From JAAYYM01 sp964638005 (GTDB lineage Bacteria > Bacillota > Clostridia > Lachnospirales > Lachnospiraceae): DNA of 64,000 nucleotides. The position numbers and the translations under genes are program-made. The notes under the pieces were generated by a model that was not told where the DNA came from, made no database searches, and saw only the letters and a program-made list of their open reading frames with translations. This document shows, in pieces, positions 17,100-23,707 of this stretch (position 1 is the first letter of the stretch; the number at the start of each line of letters is the position of its first letter). The stretch lies in contig CAZWXS010000002.1 of assembly GCA_964638005.1 (NCBI GenBank), positions 1 through 64,000 on the forward strand, written 5' to 3'.

Positions 17100-17821
17100 C
17101 AAGTTGGCAATGAGCCATGCGAATAACGGCAAAAAGGTATTTACGTTGTGCTTGCACATAAGAAAATACCTTTTTGTCGTTATTCATAGGGCGAAGCCCG
17201 TGACCGAGATGCAGCGCCAGCGGAATCGAGGTGCATGGCGGGATAAACTCCAGTTTGCCGGGAAGAAGGAAAAAGCAAACTTGAAAATGCGCTTTTCAGG
17301 CCTGATTTGCTCATGAAATATGCATTGTGGGATGTATATGTTTTTTTTCATGCCTACGTCCCATTTTCAACAGATTCTCATTAGAAAAAGTACAATATAT
17401 GATGGCTATGTGATGTATATAGAATCAATCATCCTCTACGTCCCGCTTTTGAACAAAAGACGTGATGTAATGCATCGAAAAAATCTTATACATCCCATTT
17501 CATTATGATTTAGGTCGATTTCGAGTTCAAAAAGCAGAAAAATGGGATGTACCTACAAGAAAAAAAGATATACATCACAATAGAAGAAATGTAATGCAGG
17601 AAAAGCAGAAATATATATACCTATATTGATGATATATGTCAATTGTTTGGGAATATGAGACTGTAAATTGAAATGTACCCCGCCATGCACCTCGATTCCG
17701 CTGGCGCTGCATCTCGGTCACGGGCTTCGCCCTATGAATAGAGACAAAGAAGCGTTTGCTTATGTGCGAGCACAACGCAAATGCTTCTTTGTCTCTATTC
17801 GCATGGCTCATTGCTAACTTG
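17100..17821. repeat. Composite palindromic non-coding element, copy 1 (143-bp inverted arms around a four-stem-loop core)
   Basis: This fills most of the gap between the VOC gene and the HD gene. Arms at 17100-17242 and 17679-17821 are inverted copies beginning CAAGTTRGCAATGAGCCATG. Each arm holds a hairpin of 21-23 bp with a conserved loop, then a GGGCGAAGCCC hairpin and a conserved stretch ending in GCATGGCGGG. The core from 17281 has four stem-loops with 8-bp arms of the form GKGAYGTA/TACRTCMC at 17329-17362, 17410-17444, 17462-17496 and 17544-17578. CTTTTG-AA-CAAAAG (17446-17459) sits on the dyad axis near 17453. No credible protein is encoded. It could be a non-autonomous mobile element (MITE/REPIN-like) or a structured RNA. 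Confidence 0.85.
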
Positions 17822-17847
17822 AAATTTGTTTGTTATGGCTTTTGATT

Positions 17848-17875
17848 TTGATAGGATTGTGTTATTCTTTATAAT
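17848..17875 (+). promoter_or_regulatory. Putative promoter upstream of the HD-domain gene
   Basis: TTGATA at 17848-17853 and TATAAT at 17870-17875 are separated by 16 bp. It lies just outside the palindromic element and 118 bp before the HD gene, and is the best sigma-A match in the gap. Confidence 0.55.
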
Positions 17876-17978
17876 GTACCCCAAACAGTGGACACAGGAA
17901 ATTGGGCCTTATACTCAAACATTCCGGAAAAAGGCGGAGCGTTTGGGATATGATTACAACGGAAGCGTAAAAAAATAG
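17874..17978 (+). other. Possible 34-residue ORF or gene remnant
   Basis: An ATG at 17874 opens a 34-codon frame containing WTQEIGPYTQTFRKKAERLG and ending in a lysine pair before TAG, 15 bp before the HD gene. Its composition looks like real protein, but no ribosome site precedes it and its start overlaps the TATAAT of a promoter. The frame is also open back to an ATG at 17835. It may be the tail of a deleted gene or a leader peptide. I do not recognise the family. Confidence 0.25.
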
Positions 17979-17993
17979 TAAGAAGGACATCCT

Positions 17994-18758
17994 ATGAAAA
18001 TCAACAGAGCAAAAGCGATAGAAGCATTTATGGCATATACGTCATGTTATGATGTGAGTGATGATAAGATTAAACTGAAAATAGAACATACAAACAGAGT
18101 GAACGGTTTGTGCGAACAGATTGCGGTAGGCATCGGATTACAGCCGGAGGACATTGATCTTGCATGGTTAATGGGATTGTTACATGATGTGGGAAGATTT
18201 GAGCAGATTAAGCAGTATGGGACATTTAAGGATTCAGAATCGGTGGATCATGCGAATTTCGGGGCAGATATCCTGTTTGCGGAGGGGCGTATCAGAGACT
18301 ATATAGAGGAGTCCACAGAGGATCGACTTTTGGAAACAGCCATCCGGGTGCATAGTGCATACAGGATTCCGGAGAATTTGAGTGAGCGTGAGAGTATGTT
18401 TTGCAATATTTTGCGCGATGCGGATAAAATAGATATCATTAAGGTGAATACGGAGTATCCTCTGGAAAAGGTCTATAATGTTACAACAGAAGACTTGGAG
18501 ACAGCTTCTGTCACACCGGAAGTCATGGAAAGTTTCAGGGAAGAGCATGCAGTATTGCGTGCGCTCAAAAAAACTTCCGTGGATAATGTGGTCGGGCACA
18601 TATCATTGGTATATGAACTTGTGTATCCGGTTAGTGTTCAAATCATGAAAGAACAGGGATATCTTAGAAAACTGACTGTCTTTCCGTCGAGGAATCCCAA
18701 AACAATGAGACAGATGCAGGAAATACGAATGCATTTACAGTCCGAAGGATATTTATAG
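17994..18758 (+). CDS. HD-domain phosphohydrolase-like protein
   Basis: 254 residues with a metal-dependent HD domain: EHTNRVNGLCEQIA supplies the first histidine, WLMGLLHDVGRFEQ the HD pair, then VDHANFGADI, VHSAYRI and LRDADKIDI with the last aspartate. HD proteins of this layout hydrolyse phosphate esters of nucleotides or related small molecules in the cytoplasm. Substrate unknown. AGAAGGA sits about eight bases before the ATG. It has a separate promoter (17848-17875) and is followed by a cluster of short inverted repeats. Confidence 0.8.
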   Translation: MKINRAKAIEAFMAYTSCYDVSDDKIKLKIEHTNRVNGLCEQIAVGIGLQPEDIDLAWLMGLLHDVGRFEQIKQYGTFKDSESVDHANFGADILFAEGRIRDYIEESTEDRLLETAIRVHSAYRIPENLSERESMFCNILRDADKIDIIKVNTEYPLEKVYNVTTEDLETASVTPEVMESFREEHAVLRALKKTSVDNVVGHISLVYELVYPVSVQIMKEQGYLRKLTVFPSRNPKTMRQMQEIRMHLQSEGYL

Positions 18759-18780
18759 TGGATAGTCGATTGCAACATAT

Positions 18781-18860
18781 GATATAATGTTGTCAGACAT
18801 TATATCAGCGCATGTTTTAGTGCGCATCCGCCGGAGGCCATGAATTGCATGTAATTCATG
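18781..18860. other. Three consecutive short hairpins between the HD and ComB-like genes
   Basis: GATATAATGT (18781-18790) pairs perfectly with ACATTATATC (18797-18806). GCGCA (18808-18812) pairs with TGCGC (18821-18825). CATGAATT (18839-18846) pairs with AATTCATG (18853-18860). There is no T-tract after any of them, so they are not standard terminators. They could be transcript-end structures or regulatory sites. Confidence 0.5.
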
Positions 18861-18903
18861 ATACAATATATATACAGTATAGGATATCAAGAAGGAAAAT
18901 AAA

Positions 18904-19590
18904 ATGCAGATACAGATTTTACAAATGATTGAAGGCGCAAAAAAAGCGACGGGACTGACCGTGATTATTGATGTGTTCCGGGCATTCTCATTAGAGTGCT
19001 ATTTGTTTGACAGAGGTGTGCAGAAGATCATTGCAGTCGGTGAGTTAGAAGAAGCATATCGGCTCAAAGAGGAAGATTCGAGCCGTATATTGATCGGCGA
19101 GCGAAAGGGAAGGATCTGTGAGGGCTGTGATTACGGAAATTCTCCATCACAGACTGTAAAGGGTGATTTTGCGGGAAAGACGGTCATCCATACGTCCGGT
19201 GCCGGCACACAAGGAATTGCCAATGCCACACAGGCAGAAGAATTGATAACCGGCAGTCTGGTCAATGCAAGAGCAGTCGCAGAGTATATCAAAAAGAGAA
19301 ATCCGGAGCAGGTATCTTTGGTCTGCATGGGCAAGCGAGGAATTGCGGAAGCAGCGGAGGACACACTCTGCGCGGAATATATTCGAAGTCTGTTATTAAA
19401 TCGGTCATTTGATATCAAAGAGAAGGCCTTGCAATTAAAAGAAAAAGCGGGAAAGCATTTCTTTGACCCCGAATTACAGGACGTATTTCCGGAGCAGGAC
19501 TTCTGGATGAGCATTGATGCAGATCGGTTTGATTTTGTGCTTGGCGTACAAAGAGATGAAGTTGGTAATGGAATTGTAAGAAGGATTTGA
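18904..19590 (+). CDS. ComB/2-phosphosulfolactate phosphatase-family protein
   Basis: 228 residues of the ComB family, marked by VIIDVFRAFSLECYLFDRG, LIGERKGRICEGCDYGNSP, KTVIHTSGAGTQGI and VNARAVAEYI. The archetype removes phosphate from 2-phosphosulfolactate in coenzyme M synthesis, a pathway not expected in this kind of bacterium, so the real substrate here is unknown. Mg-dependent phosphatase chemistry is still likely. GAAGGAAAAT precedes the ATG. The DUF362 gene follows after 27 bp, so the two are probably co-transcribed and end at the terminator at 20527-20566. Confidence 0.75.
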   Translation: MQIQILQMIEGAKKATGLTVIIDVFRAFSLECYLFDRGVQKIIAVGELEEAYRLKEEDSSRILIGERKGRICEGCDYGNSPSQTVKGDFAGKTVIHTSGAGTQGIANATQAEELITGSLVNARAVAEYIKKRNPEQVSLVCMGKRGIAEAAEDTLCAEYIRSLLLNRSFDIKEKALQLKEKAGKHFFDPELQDVFPEQDFWMSIDADRFDFVLGVQRDEVGNGIVRRI

Positions 19591-19617
19591 TAGGCTTACA
19601 GAAAGAAGGAGGAGTTT

Positions 19618-20484
19618 ATGATGAAATCAAAAGTTTATTTTTCGAAGGAAATGACACCTGAGAAGGTGGTAGAACTGTATCAGGCGGTAGGTAAGACGCT
19701 TCCGGGAAAGGTAGCGGTGAAGCTGCACTCAGGCGAGGAAGGAAATCAGAATTTTTTGAAACCGGAATTTTGGAAGCCGATGATAGAATATGTAAAGGGT
19801 ACTGTTGTAGAGTGCAATACAGCATACGAGGGTTCACGCAACACAACGGAAAAGCATATGCAAACAATGGAAAAGCATGGATGGAACAAGTATTTCAAGG
19901 TGGATCTGTTGGATGCCGAAGGCCCCGACTTGGAACTTGCGATTCCGAACGGAAAGCGTATTCAGAAGAATTTTGTTGGCAAGGATATTGCCGACTATGA
20001 TTCTATGCTTGTGCTTTCGCATTTTAAGGGACACCCGATGGGCGGTTATGGCGGAGCACTGAAGCAGCTCTCCATCGGTGTTGCGTCATCGGCAGGAAAG
20101 CAATATATTCATGGAGCCGGAGACATGGAGGCATTTTGGACATCCGATCATGATTCATTTTTAGAGTCCATGGCTGATGCAGCATCTTCCGTAGTGGATT
20201 ACTTTAAAGGAAACATCGTCTATGTGAACGTTATGAAAAACATGTCTGTGGACTGTGACTGCTGTGCAGTTGCAGAAGATCCGTGTATGAAGGACATTGG
20301 CATTCTGGTGTCGCTTGATCCGATTGCCATCGATCAGGCATGTCTGGATCTTGTCTATGCATCTGATGATCCGGGGCGTGACCATCTGGTAGAACGTATT
20401 GAGTCCCAGAACGGTGTACACACAATCGAAGCTGCAGCGGAGTTGGGCTACGGCTCAAGAGAATATGAGCTGACAGAACTGTAA
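19618..20484 (+). CDS. DUF362-family protein
   Basis: 288 residues matching the DUF362 family: VAVKLHSGEEGNQNFLKPEF, VECNTAYEGSRNTTEKHM, SHFKGHPMGGYGGALKQLS and DPIAIDQACLDLVY. Family members often carry a C-terminal 4Fe-4S ferredoxin domain; here there is only a cysteine group in the middle (DCDCCAVAEDPCMKD), so any cluster binding is uncertain. The function of the family is unknown. AGGAGG precedes the ATG pair at 19618/19621. It ends an operon with the ComB-like gene. Confidence 0.75.
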   Translation: MMKSKVYFSKEMTPEKVVELYQAVGKTLPGKVAVKLHSGEEGNQNFLKPEFWKPMIEYVKGTVVECNTAYEGSRNTTEKHMQTMEKHGWNKYFKVDLLDAEGPDLELAIPNGKRIQKNFVGKDIADYDSMLVLSHFKGHPMGGYGGALKQLSIGVASSAGKQYIHGAGDMEAFWTSDHDSFLESMADAASSVVDYFKGNIVYVNVMKNMSVDCDCCAVAEDPCMKDIGILVSLDPIAIDQACLDLVYASDDPGRDHLVERIESQNGVHTIEAAAELGYGSREYELTEL

Positions 20485-20526
20485 TTGAAGAATAAAAATA
20501 ATATCTGATAAAATGTGAGAAAAATA

Positions 20527-20566
20527 TCTGCCGCCGGTACATATAGACCGACGGCAGAGATTTTTT
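20527..20566 (+). terminator. Intrinsic terminator after the DUF362 gene
   Basis: TCTGCCG (20527-20533) pairs with CGGCAGA (20552-20558), extended by an inner CGGT/ACCG stem, then GATTTTTT. It insulates the fab operon promoter from upstream transcription. Confidence 0.8.
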
Positions 20567-20608
20567 ATGTGCAAAACAAATTGTTAAAATCTGTTTAGAA
20601 GAATTTTA

Positions 20609-20642
20609 TTGACTTGGGGGTAACCCCATGGTTTAAGTTAAA
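20609..20642 (+). promoter_or_regulatory. fab operon promoter with two nested dyads
   Basis: TTGACT (20609-20614), a 17-bp spacer and TTTAAG (20632-20637) form a plausible promoter 39 bp before acpP. The spacer holds a dyad, GGGGT-A-ACCCC (20617-20627). A second, TTTAA-G-TTAAA (20632-20642), covers the -10. Neither matches the FapR or FabT operator sequences I know, so a different fatty-acid regulator may bind here. No regulator gene is adjacent. Confidence 0.55.
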
Positions 20643-20680
20643 TAAATGTTGGGAAAAATTACAAAATGGAGGTAATAAAA

Positions 20681-20896
20681 ATGAAAGAAAGAATGAAAGA
20701 AATGATAGCAGAATACTTAGGAAAGGATGTTTCTGCGATTGCAACAAATGTAACATTCGGAGATTTGGGTATTGACTCTCTTGATACGGCTGAGCTGGTG
20801 ATGCAGATGGAAGATGAATTTGAATGCAGCATCGAAATGTCACAGGATATCAATACCATTGATGCACTGGCTGAGTATATCGAGAACAACAAATAG
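20681..20896 (+). CDS. acpP: Acyl carrier protein
   Basis: 71 residues, slightly shorter than the usual 75-80. The phosphopantetheine site is GIDSLDTAELVMQMEDEF with Ser33 as the attachment point. It carries growing acyl chains between the enzymes encoded downstream. The ATG at 20681 is chosen because GGAGG (20668-20672) lies eight bases upstream; the frame extends to 20666 but that would bury the ribosome site. First gene of the fatty-acid operon; fabK follows after nine bases. fabH, which often precedes acpP in clostridial clusters, is absent here. Confidence 0.95.
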   Translation: MKERMKEMIAEYLGKDVSAIATNVTFGDLGIDSLDTAELVMQMEDEFECSIEMSQDINTIDALAEYIENNK

Positions 20897-20905
20897 GAGC
20901 AGATC

Positions 20906-21853
20906 ATGATAAAAAGTGAATTATGTGAGATGCTTGGGATTGAATATCCTGTCATCCAGGGTGGTATGGCATGGATTGCGGATGCAGGATTGGCAGCAGC
21001 AGTATCCAATGCAGGTGGTCTCGGAATGATATCCGCCATGAACTCAAACGGAGAGCAGATCCGCGAGCAGATTAAAAAGGCAAAACAACTGACAGATAAA
21101 CCGTTCGGCGTCAACATTATGCTGATGAGCCCCTTTGTAAAGGAGGCTGTTGATGTAGTATGCGAAGAACATGTTGCTGTCGTATCCACAGGCGCAGGCA
21201 ATCCTTCTGCCTATATGCAGCAGATGATTGAAGCTGGAATCAAGGTGGTTCCGGTCGTGCCTTCCGTAGCCGTTGCGAGGATGGTAGCGAAGAAAGGTGC
21301 AACGGCAGTTGTAGCCGAAGGCGGAGAATCAGGCGGCCACGTAGGCGATCTGACGACCATGACTTTGGTTCCGCAGGTAGCGGATGCAATTGATATACCG
21401 GTGGTTGCCGCAGGCGGTATCGCTGACGGCAGAGGAATGGCAGCAGCACTGATGTTGGGTGCATGTGCGATTCAGATGGGCACTCGTTTTCTCACAGCAG
21501 AGGAGTGTCCGGTACATGAAAACTATAAAGAAAAAGTCTTAAAGGCCAAGGATATAGAAACAATCGTAACGGGAAAGAGACTGGGACATCCGGTTCGTTC
21601 ACTGAAGACTCCGTTCTCCAAGATGTTCTTCCAGAAAGAATATGATTCATCTGTAACGAACGAGGAACTGGAGCAGTTAGGAGCGGGATCATTGCGTATG
21701 GCAGCCATGGACGGAGATCTCGAAAGAGGTTCCTTCATGTGCGGACAGATTGCGGGAATGGTGACGGAAAGAAGTACCTGTGCCGAGATCATCAAGAATA
21801 TCACGGCAGAAACAGAACTGATATTACGAGGAGCAGATAAATGGGTAAAATAG
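20906..21853 (+). CDS. fabK: Enoyl-ACP reductase II (FMN-dependent)
   Basis: 315 residues of the nitronate monooxygenase/FabK fold: YPVIQGGMAWIADAGLAAAV, NAGGLGMIS, PFGVNIMLMSP, VAEGGESGGHVGDLT and AAGGIADGRG contact the flavin. FabK carries out the last reduction of each elongation cycle and replaces FabI in many Firmicutes; FabK enzymes are not inhibited by triclosan. The position between acpP and fabD supports FabK over a nitronate monooxygenase. Overlaps fabD by 13 bases. Confidence 0.93.
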   Translation: MIKSELCEMLGIEYPVIQGGMAWIADAGLAAAVSNAGGLGMISAMNSNGEQIREQIKKAKQLTDKPFGVNIMLMSPFVKEAVDVVCEEHVAVVSTGAGNPSAYMQQMIEAGIKVVPVVPSVAVARMVAKKGATAVVAEGGESGGHVGDLTTMTLVPQVADAIDIPVVAAGGIADGRGMAAALMLGACAIQMGTRFLTAEECPVHENYKEKVLKAKDIETIVTGKRLGHPVRSLKTPFSKMFFQKEYDSSVTNEELEQLGAGSLRMAAMDGDLERGSFMCGQIAGMVTERSTCAEIIKNITAETELILRGADKWVK

Positions 21854-22773
21854 CATTTTTAATGACCGGTCAGGGAGCACAAAAGGTAGGCATGGGAAGT
21901 GATTTCTATGAAAAAGAGGTCGCTGCAAAGGCTGTCTTCGATATGGGAGAAAGAATGCGTCCGGGGACACTGGGACAATGCTTCTATACAAACCAGGAAA
22001 CTCTGACACAGACACAGAATACACAGCCCTGCTTATTCCTGATGGATTTGGCATGTGCAAGGGTTTTGGAATCGCATGGCATCAAAGCGGATATGGTGGC
22101 AGGATTCTCACTGGGAGAAATCGCCGCAGTTGCTTATGCAGGTGTTCTTTCAGATGAAGAAGCATTCAGACTGGTGACACTTCGCGGTGAAGAGATGGCG
22201 GATTGCTCCGGCAAGAATCCGGGCTCCATGGTGGCAGTCCTCAGGCTGACCGCAGAGCAGGTGGAGGAACTGTGTGATCGGTTTGAAGATGTGTATGCAG
22301 TCAATTACAATTGTCCAGGACAGACAGTGGTTGCCGGTAAGAGTGAACAGATTGCAGCATTTAGCGAGGCTGTCAAGGAAGCGGGCGGCAGGGCGATGCC
22401 GCTGGCAGTCAGCGGAGCTTTTCACACACCATACATGAAGGCGGCATCTGATGCACTTCGGGCATGTATGGCAGAGTCACGTGTAAATGCACCGGAAATC
22501 CCGTTGATCTCCAATACGACTGCGAAGCCATACCCAGATGAGGCAGATGAGATTTCAGAACTGATAGCGAAGCAGGCATCTAACAGTGTTCATTGGGAGA
22601 AAACCCTGAGATATATGCAGGAATGTGGTGTAGATACCTTTATTGAGGTTGGTGCAGGCACGACATTATCGGGACTGGTCAGGAAGACTCTGACAGATGT
22701 AAGGGTCATGAATGTAACAGATACAGAAACACTTGACAGTGCTTTAAAAGAACTTTCAGGAAAGGCGGTATAG
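21841..22773 (+). CDS. fabD: Malonyl-CoA:ACP transacylase
   Basis: 310 residues. The start FLMTGQGAQKVGMGSDFY and the catalytic motif GFSLGEIAAVAYAG (Ser90) identify FabD; the usual histidine of GHSLGE is phenylalanine here. The second catalytic residue is the histidine of SGAFHTPYM near residue 198. It moves malonyl groups from CoA to ACP, linking the acetyl-CoA carboxylase genes to chain elongation. The start lies inside the end of fabK, so the two are translationally coupled. Confidence 0.94.
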   Translation: MGKIAFLMTGQGAQKVGMGSDFYEKEVAAKAVFDMGERMRPGTLGQCFYTNQETLTQTQNTQPCLFLMDLACARVLESHGIKADMVAGFSLGEIAAVAYAGVLSDEEAFRLVTLRGEEMADCSGKNPGSMVAVLRLTAEQVEELCDRFEDVYAVNYNCPGQTVVAGKSEQIAAFSEAVKEAGGRAMPLAVSGAFHTPYMKAASDALRACMAESRVNAPEIPLISNTTAKPYPDEADEISELIAKQASNSVHWEKTLRYMQECGVDTFIEVGAGTTLSGLVRKTLTDVRVMNVTDTETLDSALKELSGKAV

Positions 22774-22774
22774 C

Positions 22775-23515
22775 ATGCTTGAAGGAAAGACAGCGCTGGT
22801 AACAGGCGGTACGAGAGGAATCGGCAAAGCGATTGCGCTCAGTCTGGCATCAGACGGCGCAGACATAGCTGTATTTGCAACGAAGGAAAATGATGCATCA
22901 GCAGCAGTAATCAAAGAGATAGAGGCCATGGGCAGGAAAGCAGCGTTTTTTGCGTGTAATGTGGCAGACGCAGAGGCGGTCGATGCAGCAGTGGCTCAGG
23001 CAATCGATACTTTTGGCAGGATAGACATCCTCGTCAACAATGCGGGCATCACAAAAGATATGTTGTTGCTGCAGATGAAGGAAGACGACTTCGATCAAGT
23101 GGTTGATGTGAATTTGAAAGGTTGTTTTCATATGATCAAAGCGTGTATCCGTCCATTTGTAAAACAACGCAGCGGCAGGATCATCAATATCAGTTCCGTT
23201 GTCGGCATGATGGGAAATGCGGGGCAGGCCAATTATGCAGCCTCCAAGGCAGGCATCATAGGTCTCACCAAGAGCATCGCCAAGGAATATGCAGCCAAGG
23301 GAATCACCTGCAATGCAGTGGCACCGGGTTATATCCAAACGGAGATGACCGGAGCACTTTCAGAGCAGGCAGCGCAGACCATCATGAATCAAATACCCGC
23401 AAAGCGATACGGAACCCCCGAAGATGTAGCAAACGTCGTCACCTTTTTAACCCAAGACACCACCTCCTACATCACCGGAGAGGTGATCAAGGTAGATGGC
23501 GGTATGTATATTTAG
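22775..23515 (+). CDS. fabG: 3-oxoacyl-ACP reductase
   Basis: 246 residues, a typical short-chain dehydrogenase. TGGTRGIGKAIA binds NADP, NNAGITKDML is the NNAG motif, and the catalytic residues are in NISSVVG and YAASKAG. The C-terminus GEVIKVDGGMYI is standard for FabG. It reduces 3-oxoacyl-ACP after each condensation. It follows fabD by one base. Its last 23 bases are included in a 100-bp tandem duplication that fills the gap to fabF. Confidence 0.95.
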   Translation: MLEGKTALVTGGTRGIGKAIALSLASDGADIAVFATKENDASAAVIKEIEAMGRKAAFFACNVADAEAVDAAVAQAIDTFGRIDILVNNAGITKDMLLLQMKEDDFDQVVDVNLKGCFHMIKACIRPFVKQRSGRIINISSVVGMMGNAGQANYAASKAGIIGLTKSIAKEYAAKGITCNAVAPGYIQTEMTGALSEQAAQTIMNQIPAKRYGTPEDVANVVTFLTQDTTSYITGEVIKVDGGMYI

Positions 23516-23692
23516 AAGCGAAATAAAGGCAAGTAGAGCGCCAACATCGAAGATGTTGTGTGCAAGCCCTGATTGCGAAGGGACTGAGCAATTAGATGGC
23601 GGTATGTATATTTAGAAGCGAAATAAAGGCAAGTAGAGCGCCAACATCGAAGATGTTGTGTGCAAACCCTGATTGCGAGGAAACTGAGCAAT
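23493..23692 (+). repeat. 100-bp tandem duplication between fabG and fabF
   Basis: Units 23493-23592 and 23593-23692 differ at only four positions, all in the last third. Each unit starts with the final codons of fabG including its stop, and contains the hairpin CAACATC-GAA-GATGTTG followed by a stretch ending ACTGAGCAAT. The fabF ribosome site lies just after the second unit. It probably arose by recent duplication of the fabG 3' end plus an intergenic hairpin. Confidence 0.9.
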
Positions 23693-23707
23693 ACATGAAG
23701 GAGAAAA

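Noticed and set aside
17320..17508. Small ORFs inside the palindromic element
   Set aside because: They run through stem-loops, are not conserved between the two element copies, and have no ribosome sites.
17281..17620. Possible CRISPR array because of repeated GATGTA/TACATC words
   Set aside because: Repeats are 8 bp, alternate in orientation and are symmetric about an axis; no direct repeats of 25-40 bp and no cas genes.
20659..21201. 180-codon minus-strand frame over acpP and fabK
   Set aside because: Overlaps the acpP ribosome site and two certain genes; Ser/Ile-rich composition is a shadow of coding codons.
20906..21853. Nitronate monooxygenase instead of FabK
   Set aside because: Same fold, but the position between acpP and fabD makes enoyl-ACP reductase much more likely.
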